64,000 bases of DNA from the NCBI GenBank assembly GCA_017562135.1, contig QEYB01001046.1:3906001-3970000 (forward strand). The letters run 5' to 3'. Below, in pieces: positions 25,801 to 36,580 of this stretch. The stretch comes from Dipylidium caninum (lineage: Eukaryota; Platyhelminthes; Cestoda; Cyclophyllidea; Dipylidiidae). The position numbers and the translations under genes were made by a program. The notes below the pieces were generated by a model. That model was not told the origin of the DNA and searched no databases. It saw only the letters and a list, made by a program, of their open reading frames with translations. Numbering within the stretch: the first letter of the stretch is position 1; every line of letters begins with the position of its first letter.

Positions 25801-28800
25801 ACAGAATGCCAATTGGCAAATCAATGGCCACATCATTAGCATAAGACAGTGGGGCTACAGGCGAAACAGTCATCAAAACCTCTGCTCCATGCTTGAATTT
25901 CTTCCTGGCAGCAGAAGCGGTTGCGCACGAAGTCGAGCGTTCATTTTTGGAAAAGTCTGGGATTCTATCGGAGTTCAAATTGTCCGTTTTTTCTAGCATT
26001 GGTTGGCTATTCGGAAGCTCTTCGGCGTGTCCAACAAGATGATTCTTTGCTGCATCCGTATCAACCAGTTCATTAACAGAATTCTCAGTTGACGAATTTG
26101 CCGACTCTTCAATTTTATTTGAAACAAGAGATATAGAAGACATAAGTGTTGGAACGCCGGTTTCATTCATTGATGTGCTACTCGCGATAGTATTGTCTAG
26201 TTGGAATACATCCGCCACAGAGCAAGTCGCATGTTTCTCGTGTTCAACGAGTTGTTGGAAATCCAGATTATATTCAACTGTAGGAGTCAGTATCTTCTTT
26301 TGAACAATTGGTAAAGTGTCCACCGAGGAATCAAGCATTTCTACTTCAGTTACTAGATTTGCTGAGGTAAACTGATGAATGCTTGTAGTCCCTACTTTGT
26401 ATCTAGGAAAAGATTTCTGAGACATTGAAAACTGTGATTTTAGATCGAGAGACTCATCAACAATATTTAAGCTTAAACGCGTTTCCTTATCTAATGAGAT
26501 CTCGACTGGAAGATTGGTTTGAGATTTTGATTCAGACAAGGTGCCTATTGCGTTCGACCTTGAATCATGAATATCAACATTTGAGGATGCAACAATATCG
26601 AGACCACTAACAATTTCAGCTGGGAATCTACTCAACGGCTTTGGTTCCTGTTTAACTTTCTCGGGATATCTAGACGGCGATAAAGACGGACTGCGCTTGG
26701 TAGACTTCGGCTTACCCCAATCACTTTCATCTGCAATAAGGGTTTCGTGTGGGCTTATGCTATGAACACCGCTCCGCTCTACGGATGGGCTTTTCCGACC
26801 ACGCTTCACCTTCTTGGGTTTAGTTCTAATGTTCATGTTTCCTAAGGGAACGAGCATTTGCGGTGTATCCCTCAAATCCTTTTTTGGCGGGCTCTTCGAA
26901 CGATGACTAGCTTCTCTTTTAATACTCGACATAACATCAGAACTTGACTGTACTCGGTTCCGTATACCCAAAGAGCGTGGGCGACGAGGTTTCCTTAAAG
27001 AGTCTGGGTTGAGTTCTTGAGTCGGTCGGTGCTCAAGTTCATAAATTTTGCTTCTCGAAAGATGCAATCTCTTGGTGTTGGTTGGAATAGCATTGGTTCG
27101 GATGTTAGAACGCCGGAAGAAGTTTGCAGTTGTTGTGGGGTCAGTCACGACAGATGTTATATCGTTTAGAGTTGTACGTTCACTAATTGACAGATCCTTG
27201 TTTTTAAACCTCTCTGATAAATGTCGGGAGATCCCGACATTTTCGGGTCTTGGACGATAAAAAGTCGCCCCTTTTTTACGAGGGGCAATCATATCTTTGG
27301 GAGGCGAGGTCAGTAGGACACTATCATTAGGGAGTCTGTATAATCCACGAGGTTTTGCTTTCGGTGTGACCTCTGACCGACTATGAGAGGCAACTTTCCG
27401 AGAGAGAACAACAGTTTCAGTTATACTTTGAGGAGTGTTGCTACAAGAAACCGGACCCGAAAGAACATGGTCGTCAGGAGCACGTATACCAAACTCACGT
27501 GCACTCGGACCAGCCGTCTGGTCACACGACTGGAAACGATCATTCAGATAAGTGTTAGTTGTTAACGCAGTGGTGGCGTTTTTTCTCGCAGCAGTTGTCT
27601 GTGAATGCGGCTGAGGGGTATTTTTTGACACCCTGAATTCATTATGATTGAGTGGCTTCGAAAATACATTTAAGAATGTTCGACGCGGATACTCCCTCCG
27701 ATTTGAGTGTGCTGGAATGCAAGCTTCAACGAGACGGTTAAATTGAGCAATAGATTGATCATCTGGACCAGTCACTCGGAGAATTGACAACCGAGTCCAG
27801 TTTCCCGGTGAGACGGGCCTTTTAAGAATGCGTTTTGTCACTTCAATTTTGCATCCTGTTTTGAGTCCGGCTGTCTTAACTCGAGCATCCCCGTAGATGG
27901 CACGCAATTTATCCGGGGTACTTTCTAAGAGATACTCAGTGGAAACGTAATCATCAAAATTATCCATTAGAATAAACTAAAGCTGGGCACTTTTCCTGGC
28001 ACATTCACTTGACTTGCGTTACACAAGCGCTACTTCAAATAAAAATCGATGCCGCCCCGAGGCGGGCGCGGCGGCCTTTTCGCTGTTAGCGCGCGCGGAG
28101 TGGGCGATGAAGGCGCCCAGCACAGCGCGCTGATCGAATGTTAGAGGGGTTTAAACATTACCAGCAGGAATTAGGCCGATCCGCAGCGTAGGAGGCACTT
28201 CCGCAGAGAAGGGTTTGTGCAGTTCGTACAGGGGGAGTTTGGCGTCACTACGAGTGCGGTAAAGAAGTCCATGGAGCAGCTCTGAAAAGAGGCCATCTCC
28301 ACCCACAGCCACCACACTTAAGACAAAAGAAATTTAACATTTCCACGACTTCAAAAAAACATCAATCGCCTTGGCAAAACTCTTCACCAGTTGTACCAAA
28401 TTATTCCGCGGTTATTGGACCCTTGAACATGGCACAAAAATTAGGAAAAAGGTGGCCACACTTCACCTACTACTCAACAAAGCTACTCTTTGTGTGGCAA
28501 TCAACTATCAAACAAGGCACCGCATTCGAATGGTTATCAATCTTAATAATACAGTGCGATTGTCAGTTGTGTCATGCTCAAAAAGATTTTCTTCGAAGCA
28601 ATTTATCGTCTCTGGATCACAGATTATAACCTGAACATTTATTCCCCAAATGTTATTTAGTGAAGGTAAAGGTATCCCCTTTGCTTATGAAAATCAAAGA
28701 CCAGATATGGAGGTTTTGCGCGAAGTATTACAATGATTCCGAGGCATCAAGGTCAAGTTGATTGTTTAGGTATGCAAGTTAGAATATTATTCAAGTTAGT

Positions 28801-30500
28801 AAAATTTGCTTATCCTTGTGCTGCAAAGTTATCACGTGATTAAATTGTTGAGATGATCCTACCTAACTAAGACCTAGTTTGATAACAAACTTTATTTTTT
28901 TTGACATTGACGATTTCGCTGAGCAAGACATAAGGATAATGATTAATAAATGTCAAAGAAATGAGATTTATCAATATAAAACAGATGCGAAAAGTACACT
29001 ATTGCCGGTTGAAATGAAAGAAAAACAGTTTACATATTGGTCAACCCGGATACGAAAAAGGATTGAAATATTCTTTGGGTCGGCCGTTCCGTTAAAATTA
29101 CGACACTACACACAAACAAATCACTACTGTAGCAGATCAAATCCGTTTCCTGACCGGTAAAACTAATGGAAGAGAAATGTTTACTTCTGTGAAGTCTACA
29201 AATACATTAAGAAACTTAGCCATCTTACGCTTTTCAAAGGATACTTTTAACAAAAGTGAACCTTATAAGATTGGAAAGTGTTATACTGAATGGATTCCGA
29301 AGGTAAACAATACGAATCTCAATAGATTCCGATCTTAAGGATTGGGGGTTTATCAAAGCATTAAAATTACTACCCATAGAAAAGCCCACTCCGGAAGTAA
29401 TAGGACGGATGCTACAGTTCCCTCTTTCTTAAATTAACAAGTATTAACTGACCCCTGCGACTTATGTAAATATCATGGCTTTCTTCAGAAGAAACAAGAT
29501 CCTCAGACTCAAGGGCACAGTAATATAGCATAAAAGGATATACTAAATTTTTCTACGAACACATGCGCTTTCCTTTAGACTTACCCATCGAAAGAATGAA
29601 GATCCTCCGTGAGCATGAAGCGCTGACAATGACCTTGGTTTTTAGTGACTATAAATGCATGTATAACAGTAATCCGATTGTGGTAAATTAGTAGTCATAT
29701 AATGGTGACGTACCAATAACTTTTGTGTGAATACCTGCCAAATCAAATATTGGCCGAACAGTCGAATAGAATATCATTTCGCCTTGCTTTTTACCACCGT
29801 AGGGGTTGATGAAAACTAACAATGATCGGGGACGAGTTCGGGCTAGAGGGAGAGCATTTACAATACAATACAATAAGACCAATTTTGCCCCGAAAACGAG
29901 TAAAGAGCAATAGTGAATAAATTTGATTGATATTAACAAGTCAACAAGAGTGGCCAAGTAATTTCTAAGGCTTTCAGGTGATTCCAATAGAACATAGTTC
30001 AAAATATAAACAATCAAAACCATGGGCATGATATTAATTAATATAACCCGCACTCACCACACAGTTCGCGGCAAACTTTTATGTTGTCGTAATATAATTC
30101 GGCTTCTCCAGGTCGACAGATAGCATTATACGTTTGAATTTTCCAAAGACCAGAGTCTAGCTTGCATGCGCATCGCAAAACCAATCCTACTCTGCCAGCA
30201 GCACGGGAATGGGTGTCAATATTACAACAAGTCCTTGAAGCTTCCATTCGCTTCAAATTTAAAACAAATCTGGTCTCTATTTTGACAGCTAAAAAATAAT
30301 TCTCATCAATTACACTTACTCTGGACTCGGTGACTGTTAAAGGAGCCCATAAGTAATGGCGTCCACTTCCAAGAAATATACTGTTCATTAACAACTAGGT
30401 CATGTACATCGACCCCTGAAAGCAGGTCTCTAGGACCCATGATGAGCCGAGTTCGCAAAACCACTAATGGCGAATTTGAAAAATCGCTAGATTCGTACAT
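19806..30500 (-). CDS. CERK: ceramide kinase-like lipid kinase (9 exons)
   Basis: Transfers phosphate from ATP to ceramide, giving ceramide-1-phosphate; a diacylglycerol-kinase-fold enzyme of cytoplasm and membranes. Model on the minus strand: 30320-30500 (ATG at 30500, in-frame stop upstream), 30058-30288, 29714-29842, 29585-29633, 28162-28316, 23820-23894, 21937-22095, 21255-21322, 19806-20453. This gives 564 residues in one phase; human CERK is about 537. Evidence: a PH-like N terminus; the nucleotide region with FINPYGGKKQG and then GGDGLFSE; RIGLIPAGST; SLLGYGFHGDI; SPLGPAPSAHLGDG; RKCSR-type loop (LVRRCSRL); and CDGE-type end (VDGEIL). The CERK-specific cysteine region is represented only by the short exon 21255-21322, whose limits and neighbours are the least certain part. 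The last 30 residues are diverged. One intron holds a separate gene. Confidence 0.88.
20454..21254. other. ceramide kinase intron
   Basis: AT-rich intron between the last two modelled exons. The segment expected to encode the conserved Tyr-Glu-Gly region of ceramide kinases was looked for here and in 21323-21936 and was not found, so a short exon may have been missed. Confidence 0.4.
22096..23819. other. ceramide kinase intron, nothing recognised
   Basis: AT-rich intron of 1724 nt with good splice sites at both ends. No coding exon, repeat of note or RNA gene was recognised on either strand. Confidence 0.6.
24388..24393 (-). promoter_or_regulatory. ATTAAA polyadenylation hexamer of the nested gene
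   Basis: Common variant hexamer about 32 nt downstream of the stop of the 1180-codon gene on the same strand. It would end the nested transcript without touching the host exon at 23820-23894. Confidence 0.4.
24425..27967 (-). CDS. uncharacterised 1180-residue protein with KH-like N terminus, intronless, nested in ceramide kinase intron
   Basis: One uninterrupted frame of 1180 codons inside the ceramide kinase intron 23895-28161, on the same strand. Residues about 20-85 look like a KH-type RNA-binding fold: the segment RVKTAGLKTGCKIEV resembles the end of a KH core, and LSILRVTGPDDQSI followed by a helix resembles its last strand and helix. The classical GxxG loop is not clear, so RNA binding is only a suggestion. 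The rest is Ser/Thr-rich and probably disordered, with basic patches (KKVKRGRKSP near residue 390, like a nuclear signal or AT hook), a sumoylation-like VKQE, and proline clusters (PTPPPE, PLPPPD) near residue 940. No membrane segment is seen. A CpG-rich block lies just upstream and an ATTAAA hexamer (24388-24393) just downstream, as expected of an independent gene. I do not recognise an orthologue. Confidence 0.85.
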   Translation of the reverse strand: MDNFDDYVSTEYLLESTPDKLRAIYGDARVKTAGLKTGCKIEVTKRILKRPVSPGNWTRLSILRVTGPDDQSIAQFNRLVEACIPAHSNRREYPRRTFLNVFSKPLNHNEFRVSKNTPQPHSQTTAARKNATTALTTNTYLNDRFQSCDQTAGPSAREFGIRAPDDHVLSGPVSCSNTPQSITETVVLSRKVASHSRSEVTPKAKPRGLYRLPNDSVLLTSPPKDMIAPRKKGATFYRPRPENVGISRHLSERFKNKDLSISERTTLNDITSVVTDPTTTANFFRRSNIRTNAIPTNTKRLHLSRSKIYELEHRPTQELNPDSLRKPRRPRSLGIRNRVQSSSDVMSSIKREASHRSKSPPKKDLRDTPQMLVPLGNMNIRTKPKKVKRGRKSPSVERSGVHSISPHETLIADESDWGKPKSTKRSPSLSPSRYPEKVKQEPKPLSRFPAEIVSGLDIVASSNVDIHDSRSNAIGTLSESKSQTNLPVEISLDKETRLSLNIVDESLDLKSQFSMSQKSFPRYKVGTTSIHQFTSANLVTEVEMLDSSVDTLPIVQKKILTPTVEYNLDFQQLVEHEKHATCSVADVFQLDNTIASSTSMNETGVPTLMSSISLVSNKIEESANSSTENSVNELVDTDAAKNHLVGHAEELPNSQPMLEKTDNLNSDRIPDFSKNERSTSCATASAARKKFKHGAEVLMTVSPVAPLSYANDVAIDLPIGILSLLKLPECQESVKLRVGTDLRVNHLVEHVVSVLSEEAVPSLMATYGMNYSNAEPEFTSVSDLPCYTSGAPVTGAMLQTEAGNSQKQIFINDLTSSLYLPTDSCMVGNSGKDSKRSNQNITECRNFTVDEYPNCLYPLNTNHFVEKGHDLCMEADDLYDILPTPPPECRIEAQSFMDCLADQAKFPLPPPDIKDINTLSAYKSNSCSNLSFLPALQPAYKSRVQEEVDNNACVNTPGPVPHNESAVCEIASPFASLSIKLNSPSRKQHVLETLVREAGNTLKSLEHNSLPSSTSSIPLELPAPSGSVCEHLKFTQPKQDRRVKSAGASPLHFDVSVDISAPRVMHRYANNRYDSSPNCNASTVVSVDLEEGGTQENTHNATEFSNRGRMESPISITLITELQEEGCGTSTMESFCRVVAPMGSNATSLLGREETLPDPTYNLSDSSNTYVSSLKSESFY
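28047..28161 (-). promoter_or_regulatory. CpG-rich block, candidate promoter of the nested KH-like gene
   Basis: Within AT-rich surroundings, positions about 28047-28140 are very rich in CpG and contain self-complementary runs (GCCGCCCC, GGCGGGCG, GCGCGCGC). It lies 80-170 nt upstream of the nested gene's ATG and directly beside host exon 28162-28316. Promoter function is inferred from position and composition. Confidence 0.4.
28317..29584. other. ceramide kinase intron
   Basis: AT-rich intron of 1268 nt. A plus-strand frame of 93 codons at 28879-29160 has AT-driven composition and no recognisable features; I do not call it a gene. Confidence 0.5.
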
Positions 30501-31395
30501 GCTTTAAACAACAGTTGCAATATATGATCTTCCATAAAAATCGTGTTTGTTAATAATAAAATTGATTTCTTGCATTTGAGCTGTTAATATTTGATTCAAA
30601 GAAGTTTGAGGCGGCGAAATCGTATATTCCGTAATTGCTCGTATAGTTACTTACAACGCCGTTTTCAGCCTTAGTACCCTACCAATCAAAGCAGTTGGTA
30701 GATGACCGCGGCAAAGCCAGTCTATTGAAGTTTGTGGGTGGAAAGATTATTGCGGAATTAAACATCAAGTGAGGGAGATCCGTTATTCTAACGGATGTCG
30801 CAATTCGTTTTGAAGGAGTAACCGTTGACATCGTGCTACCACACACAAGTGGCGGTAAGATGGGGCTTTTTCGTTGGAGACACTAGTTATTTATGTGGGC
30901 CGGCAGTCATCCTCTGCCACCTTTGTGCTTGACTTGCCGAAGACTTGACTAGATGGCGATTAGTAATTTACATTGACACATGAAATTGCAATAAGCGTGG
31001 ATGTTCAAGATAGATTGAGTAGGCACAAAGCATTAATAGGGCCTTAAGCTGAGAAATGCCTTTTTGCTATCTTTGTGTCTATATTTGCAACATCTTTCGT
31101 TATGCATCACCAACCATTTATTTAACGCTTCGCAGCGTTATAACATTGGCGAATTCCCTTAAAGCGGGCTCGTACCGTTTTGTTCATCTGTATCGCGCAC
31201 TGAGATATAGTTAATCGCGCGCGTTGTCTTGTTTCCTGCCGTATGTGTTCTGGTGCCTTTTTCCATCGGTTATTCAGTGCATAACAACAGCTTTTAGCGC
31301 CTTTTTTTCACATTATTTGAATGCTTTAATTTTGTGTCCCGCCATGGTGTGGTTTTTGAAGATTACCTTTTAGGTATCCCTGCTTACTCGCTGCG
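30501..31395. promoter_or_regulatory. shared spacer between divergent ceramide kinase and SPC25-like genes
   Basis: The start codons of the minus-strand kinase (30500) and the plus-strand SPC25-like gene (31396) are 895 nt apart, head to head. Both promoters must lie here or in unseen 5' exons. No clear TATA box or initiator was identified; GC-rich patches near 31190-31230 are the likeliest core region. Confidence 0.45.
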
Positions 31396-33049
31396 ATGAC
31401 TGAGGTATCGGATAACGTAGAAGAATTATCTTCTTCCATCCTCGCACTCATATCGAAAAATCAACAAAAACTAAATACTGTTTTCGAAAGGCGGATTAAG
31501 CATTTCACTCTTGGTTCGTCCGCTTTTTCCATTGCTACTCTATAGATATATCTGGACGTGCTCGTTTCTCCTAAATCGCTTGTTTATACTTCGCCTTAAT
31601 TTTTCTCCACTTTACAACGATGTATATCCTGCGCTAGGCCCTAAAAATTAATGATGGTTGTAGTGTGTCACCAGGAACGCAAAAAATATGGTGTAGTTCG
31701 CATTCGGTGAAGTGTGGCGTAAGTCAACAACGCATGACTCTCTTAATTCATTCAGCTATCGAGAACCAGGAAAGGCTTTTTGGAATCTTGGACACTGCAT
31801 CTGATATAGTCCAAGAAAACTTAGACAAGATGCGATTCGAATCAAAGAATCTACGGTATAAATGTGAGGTCTTGTCAAGTCAAGTTAAAGAAACGGAGGA
31901 AAGGAACCGTAAAATTCTTGCCAAATCATCGCAAAGGGACTTGGAACAGAAAAACCGGTTGACAAACTTGCGGTACTTGAAGAATATAAATGCCAGTTTT
32001 TGCTATAATCCCTCTTAACAGTAAATGAGTCGCAAACATGTTGCAGCTCAAATATTAGATGGTCACTTCGCAACTATCTTAACATTTATTTTTATTATTT
32101 GCTATTCCGTTTCAGAACTGAGCTTCAAATGTATGAATGTATATTAAATATCGGAATCGAAGATCTAGGAGATGGTAAAATTCGAGGTTAGTGGCGATTC
32201 TTTTCCCAATGCTTTTATGTTTTGTTATTAATTTGTTCTATTTACTTAAGGGGTACTGTTTAAAAATAAAGGCTTTGCTTACTGCGATTTGGAAGGAATT
32301 GATAAACCCGGCGAAAATAAGGAGAACATTTGTGAATCCCTGCAACGATTCTCTCGGGTATGTTGACGTATGTTCTGGTTCGAGAAAGTCACTTCAATAT
32401 TTTGCTTTCTTTTGTATAGCTTAACAGCATATACTCCCAACTTGAAGTGTCAGAACATTGGAAACCGTTTTTATAATACCCACATCTTTTGTTTATTTCC
32501 AAGGCATTTACTGTTATTATATGATATGTATAAAGATGTTTTAACCACATTCTTATTTTTATGTTTTCCTAATGGTGGAATATTTCATTTTAAAAAGCGG
32601 GAAATCTACAATATATTTCTCTCACTGTCCCTTGTTTTGGAACATTACCTCACCTTCTTTTTATAGGACAGGCTCTAACTCAGAAGTCTGATCATTCTAT
32701 TTATTACTTCTCTTCGTATTTAAAAGCACATGACCTTACCATTTGTTACGGTATTATTAACTGCCATTACTGTAAAATTTTCTACTTACTCTTGTAAAGT
32801 AGACAGTTTTTTGGCGCTAGGTTTAATGCACTTGTAAATGCCCCCTCAGGGTCGGTTATAAGCATTCTCGAGGTTTCGCTAATGTGTGGAAAGTGGGTTT
32901 TTTCCTGCTTAATTTAGATACTTGATCGGGTTTTACATTTATCCCCTTTCATTTTCAGTTTAGATTTTAACTTTCTCATATCCAAGGAAATGTCAGTAAA
33001 ATTAAGAGATTTTTTAAGGCTTACCCGTTCATGCAAAACAACTTTGTAA
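31396..33049 (+). CDS. SPC25: SPC25-like kinetochore (NDC80 complex) subunit, 6 exons
   Basis: In the NDC80 complex SPC25 pairs with SPC24 and anchors the complex to the inner kinetochore during mitosis. Exons: 31396-31513, 31756-31972, 32116-32186, 32251-32357, 32420-32448, 32959-33049; together 633 nt, 210 residues, all phases agreeing. Human SPC25 has 224 residues. Residues about 1-40 are a short N terminus, about 40-112 a charged coiled coil (KETEERNRKILAKSSQRD), and the rest an RWD-like globular end: YECILNIGIEDLGDGKIRV matches the pattern of the SPC25 start of that domain, and NFLISKEMSVKLRDFLRL its last helix. The 29-nt fifth exon is supported mainly by phase. Identity rests on length, coiled coil plus C-terminal pattern, not on strong sequence identity; another small coiled-coil RWD protein is possible. 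Confidence 0.6.
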
Positions 33050-33278
33050 CCATCTGGTGAGTCCAATTGAAGATTTTTGTTTTTATCCTTTTTTATTACC
33101 TATTTTGGCGAGTTATTTGCCAACTTCTACTCACTCGTTTTTCCACTTCTCCCGAAGGCGTCTTACTCGTCAATGATTTTGTCCACTGAAACACCAGCGT
33201 TTTGGGGTTCATACCGAAAATGACCTGTCTAAAATCCTTTATGCCGCGTAATTATCGTAGATTACCTATGATTTAGAA

Positions 33279-33533
33279 TTAAACCCTATAGCGCTTTATT
33301 TGACGATGATGTTGGATGAGAAAATTACTGCGCCGGTAAAGAAATGCCAGTTTCCTAGAGAAGTCGAGAGCACTATAGTTTGACCGGTCGGTCTTACCCT
33401 CCTTCTCAGCCAATTCTCTTAAGTTATAATACATTCTAAATATGGGCAGAGGTGTAATTTTTTTAAACTGCTCGACGAGCCGGAAAGTGGTGAACTGAGT
33501 GATGCATTTTTGGATGTTCTCATATTGCTGCAT
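33279..33533 (-). CDS. small basic protein of 84 residues, unrecognised
   Basis: Frame from the ATG at 33533 to the stop at 33279, convergent with the SPC25-like gene and 229 nt from its stop. The product is basic and helical in look, with QFTTFRLVEQFKKITPL near the start and ALDFSRKLAFLYRRSNFL near the end. It ends QIKRYRV. The frame stays open upstream of the ATG for six codons, and AAAG before GACAATGAC could be a splice acceptor, so a 5' exon may be missing. The LYR-like triplet and basic character recall small mitochondrial assembly or ribosomal proteins, but that is only an impression. Confidence 0.45.
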   Translation of the reverse strand: MQQYENIQKCITQFTTFRLVEQFKKITPLPIFRMYYNLRELAEKEGKTDRSNYSALDFSRKLAFLYRRSNFLIQHHRQIKRYRV

Positions 33534-33549
33534 GTCATTGTCCTTTATC

Positions 33550-36500
33550 AAAATTCATTAATTTCGTTTAACTATTGTATATAGGCTTAATCGAATTTTT
33601 TACTAACCAAGAAAATACACTGCTTTTTCGTAGCGACATGTGGGAGCCTTGCTTGTGGTTTACTTACGCGCCTAATTGTGGTCTACTACTTATCAATCAT
33701 ACGGCCTACTTTCCCTTAATTTCACCCAAAGTAAACCTAACGTGTTAATTAATCGTTTTATCATGAGAATTATCTTGTTCGCGTTCCTCGCCGTGGGGTC
33801 AAGGGTTACATGTAGACTCAAATCGCCATCTTTGGAAACTTCACGTTAGTTGCCAACTTTTCCAGTGGTCTCGGGCGTGACACCGACACGACCTATCAAT
33901 ATGACGCCCCATACATGTAGAAGAAAAAACAATGCTTTCACTTTGTCATTTCGATTTGTCCATTTGTGAAAACGCGGACAGGTGTGCTGACCCGTTATGG
34001 TCAATAATTGCGTGTACTACATCTTCGAGGGTGTACAGCACTGGCACACACATGTGGGTCCCAACAGGTGCACCATTGGGGGAATTGGGAAGAAGAGAAG
34101 GAAGAGTTTTGGTTCATTACAAGTAGCCATGTGTCTCATTCGAGGCCTAACCAACTGCGTTATTTACGATCATTTGTAGTCGCGAAAATTGGTACATCAG
34201 ACGAGCTCGTGCACTTGCTTTCGCATTCCCAACACGCACCTGATGCTATATGGTCATAGAGTGCTCCTTATCTGTCCTTTCACTGCTGATGCTACCGATG
34301 ACCATTTGTTTTACACTTGTCAATTCGCAGACAATTTGAACACCCTGTTAACTGGGGAAGATTGGGAGTAGTTCGATAATGTAAGGCCAAATTTTAGCTT
34401 ATATTTCATCAACAAATATAAACTCACAGTTGGTATTTGCGAAATAACACCGGTTACCTAACGGTGCCATTTTGATTAACACTGGCTATTTCTCACACGA
34501 CGGCTAATCTGCGACTTTGTACGGCACTACCCAGAGGACTAGAGCTTTGAATTTGGGATTTTTATGGTGTCGTGGTAATCGCGCAATTGGCTAAGTACGT
34601 ATTTCCGACATGTTTCCCTTCTCTTAAGATGTGATTACTTCTGCTTGACGTGATGTGGACATAATTTCTTTTAACGAATCAACATTTTAGAGTGATGGAT
34701 AAGGATACTCCACCATTCACAACCAGAGGATGGTATTAGTCTATCACCTTGCGGAGGTTTCAGTCTTTATACCTTCATGCAGAAGTTGTTATGAATTGCC
34801 TAGTCTAATCAAATGAGGTGTGCTTCTACCACCTGTCTATAAGGAAACCCGAGGGATGCCGCGTAGGTCTTCCCTCTAGCCTTCTCTTCGGCGTCAATGA
34901 TGCATACCTACCGAACTGGGTAAGAAGGCACGAGAAGGAGATTTGTGTATATTTCGGCAAAGATCAGAAGCAATTAACTGTGATTGGATTGCCCCAAGAC
35001 TAACAAATCTATCGTGATCCACAAATTCACTTGCGCTGGGTAGGTGAGAGTGTGCGCTGCGGTGACAGCTGGGAGAATAGAGGCGGGGATAGTCGTTGAT
35101 GCCATTGCGAGAAAGTTTGCAAGCCATTCAGCAACACCCAAACAAGATGCAATCATCCAGCAAGGTTGTAATTTGTAAGTCACATTCGGTACACTCAAAT
35201 TTGTTTCGAAGATGTCATCTAAGGCTATGTTATTCCTTCTAACGGGCTACTTGAGGTTGAATTCATTTGCTTTTGTTAAGTATTTCGGAGGCAGCAAAAT
35301 TTGGCTTCCTCGGCTGACGAGGTATGAGGTCGTATCAGAAGAAGTCTGGTGAATGGGTTTTTTGCTTCCATTTGGAGACAAAGGCCGATTTTCACTTGAC
35401 CGCTTTTTCACCTAATTTAGCTCTGATGACGCATGGGGTGGTAAAACGCAGTAAAGGTGTCTAGTGTGGTGTGACGGCTGATGACTGGAAGTACGACTCC
35501 GTCCATGATGGTAACCGAATGAAATGCTGAAATGCATTAAGCAGCTAGGAGGATCGTGGAAGATGTCATTGTTAATACTGACTTTTGATGAGCCAGTCTT
35601 CCGCCTAACTTAGTGATTAATTCGTGCCTCATTTCGTAAATCTGGTTGAAAAATATGGTTTCGTTGAATAACTGAACGGGAGTACGTATTTCTTTTGTGA
35701 GCGGAGTTGAGCTAACCTTAGAAAACATTTCCGATTGTTTCCTCGTATGCTTCCCTAGTGGGTCTATTTACGTTCCTCCTCGAGAAGGTATAACAGTTTG
35801 ATGAGGATACGAATATGATGCGATAGTTGCTCAGCCACGGCGTAAACAACAATTCAATATAGAGGCCTTACTTTCAATAATCATAAATTTGCGCAATGTG
35901 TTTAAACTTTTAAAATTAACATGCAGGCTTTTCGAAGTCGGTTAATTTAGCCTATGGCTTGCGTTATAGTAAAGTCATGGATGTAAATGTAGCAAAAAGT
36001 TAAAGGCATGATGCAGAGGGCTAGGAGATAAGCAGATGGACTCCCTCTCTTTCTTTCAAGTTATCCTCTTTATTAGTGTAGCGGCGAGACCACTGATCAG
36101 GAGCATAGGATGTGACAAATCCATCGTCTGGGATTTCAGGAGGGCAGTTCGAAAGTTCATATGTTTGGAAAAGGTTCGGTCTTTGTTTACCCTAGACATT
36201 GACGGCTGTCTGGTGTCACTACCGTAGAGGGAAGCCGGCTTGTCAGGAAGCGGGCAGGCGGCGGGTGCTCACGCGATCACAATTATGTGCTGTTTCGCCG
36301 CCGTCCAACACACGTCCATCCTGCCACTGCTCCTCACCCGCGTCGTCGCCCGGCCTCTGCCTCCACCTCCAGCTTCTCATTCCGGCGGACCGGCGCGTCG
36401 AGGTCCGCACTCCCGCTGGCTGAGTGCTAAATGAACAATCGCCTGCCCCCTCTCGCCCCCGTTTACCCGCGACATTAGGAATGGCCGGGGAAGCCGAATG

Positions 36501-36580
36501 GGACCGCAAATACGCCACACCGACGAGATGCTGTGTAAAAGTAGGCATTGGGGCACAACGTTTGACACATACTTACATAC
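33550..36580. other. intergenic, no gene recognised; a short repeat fragment near 35.3 kb
   Basis: Mixed-composition spacer between the small basic-protein frame and the 3' end of NK1. Open frames here are under 80 codons and look like chance. Around 35322-35347 there is a close match, about 20 of 23 bases, to one end of the dispersed repeat found at 54.3 and 61.5 kb. Positions 36200-36450 turn GC-rich. Confidence 0.5.

Noticed and set aside
28879..29160. 93-codon plus-strand frame in a ceramide kinase intron
   Set aside because: Composition is what AT-rich sequence gives by chance; no start context, domain or splice support.
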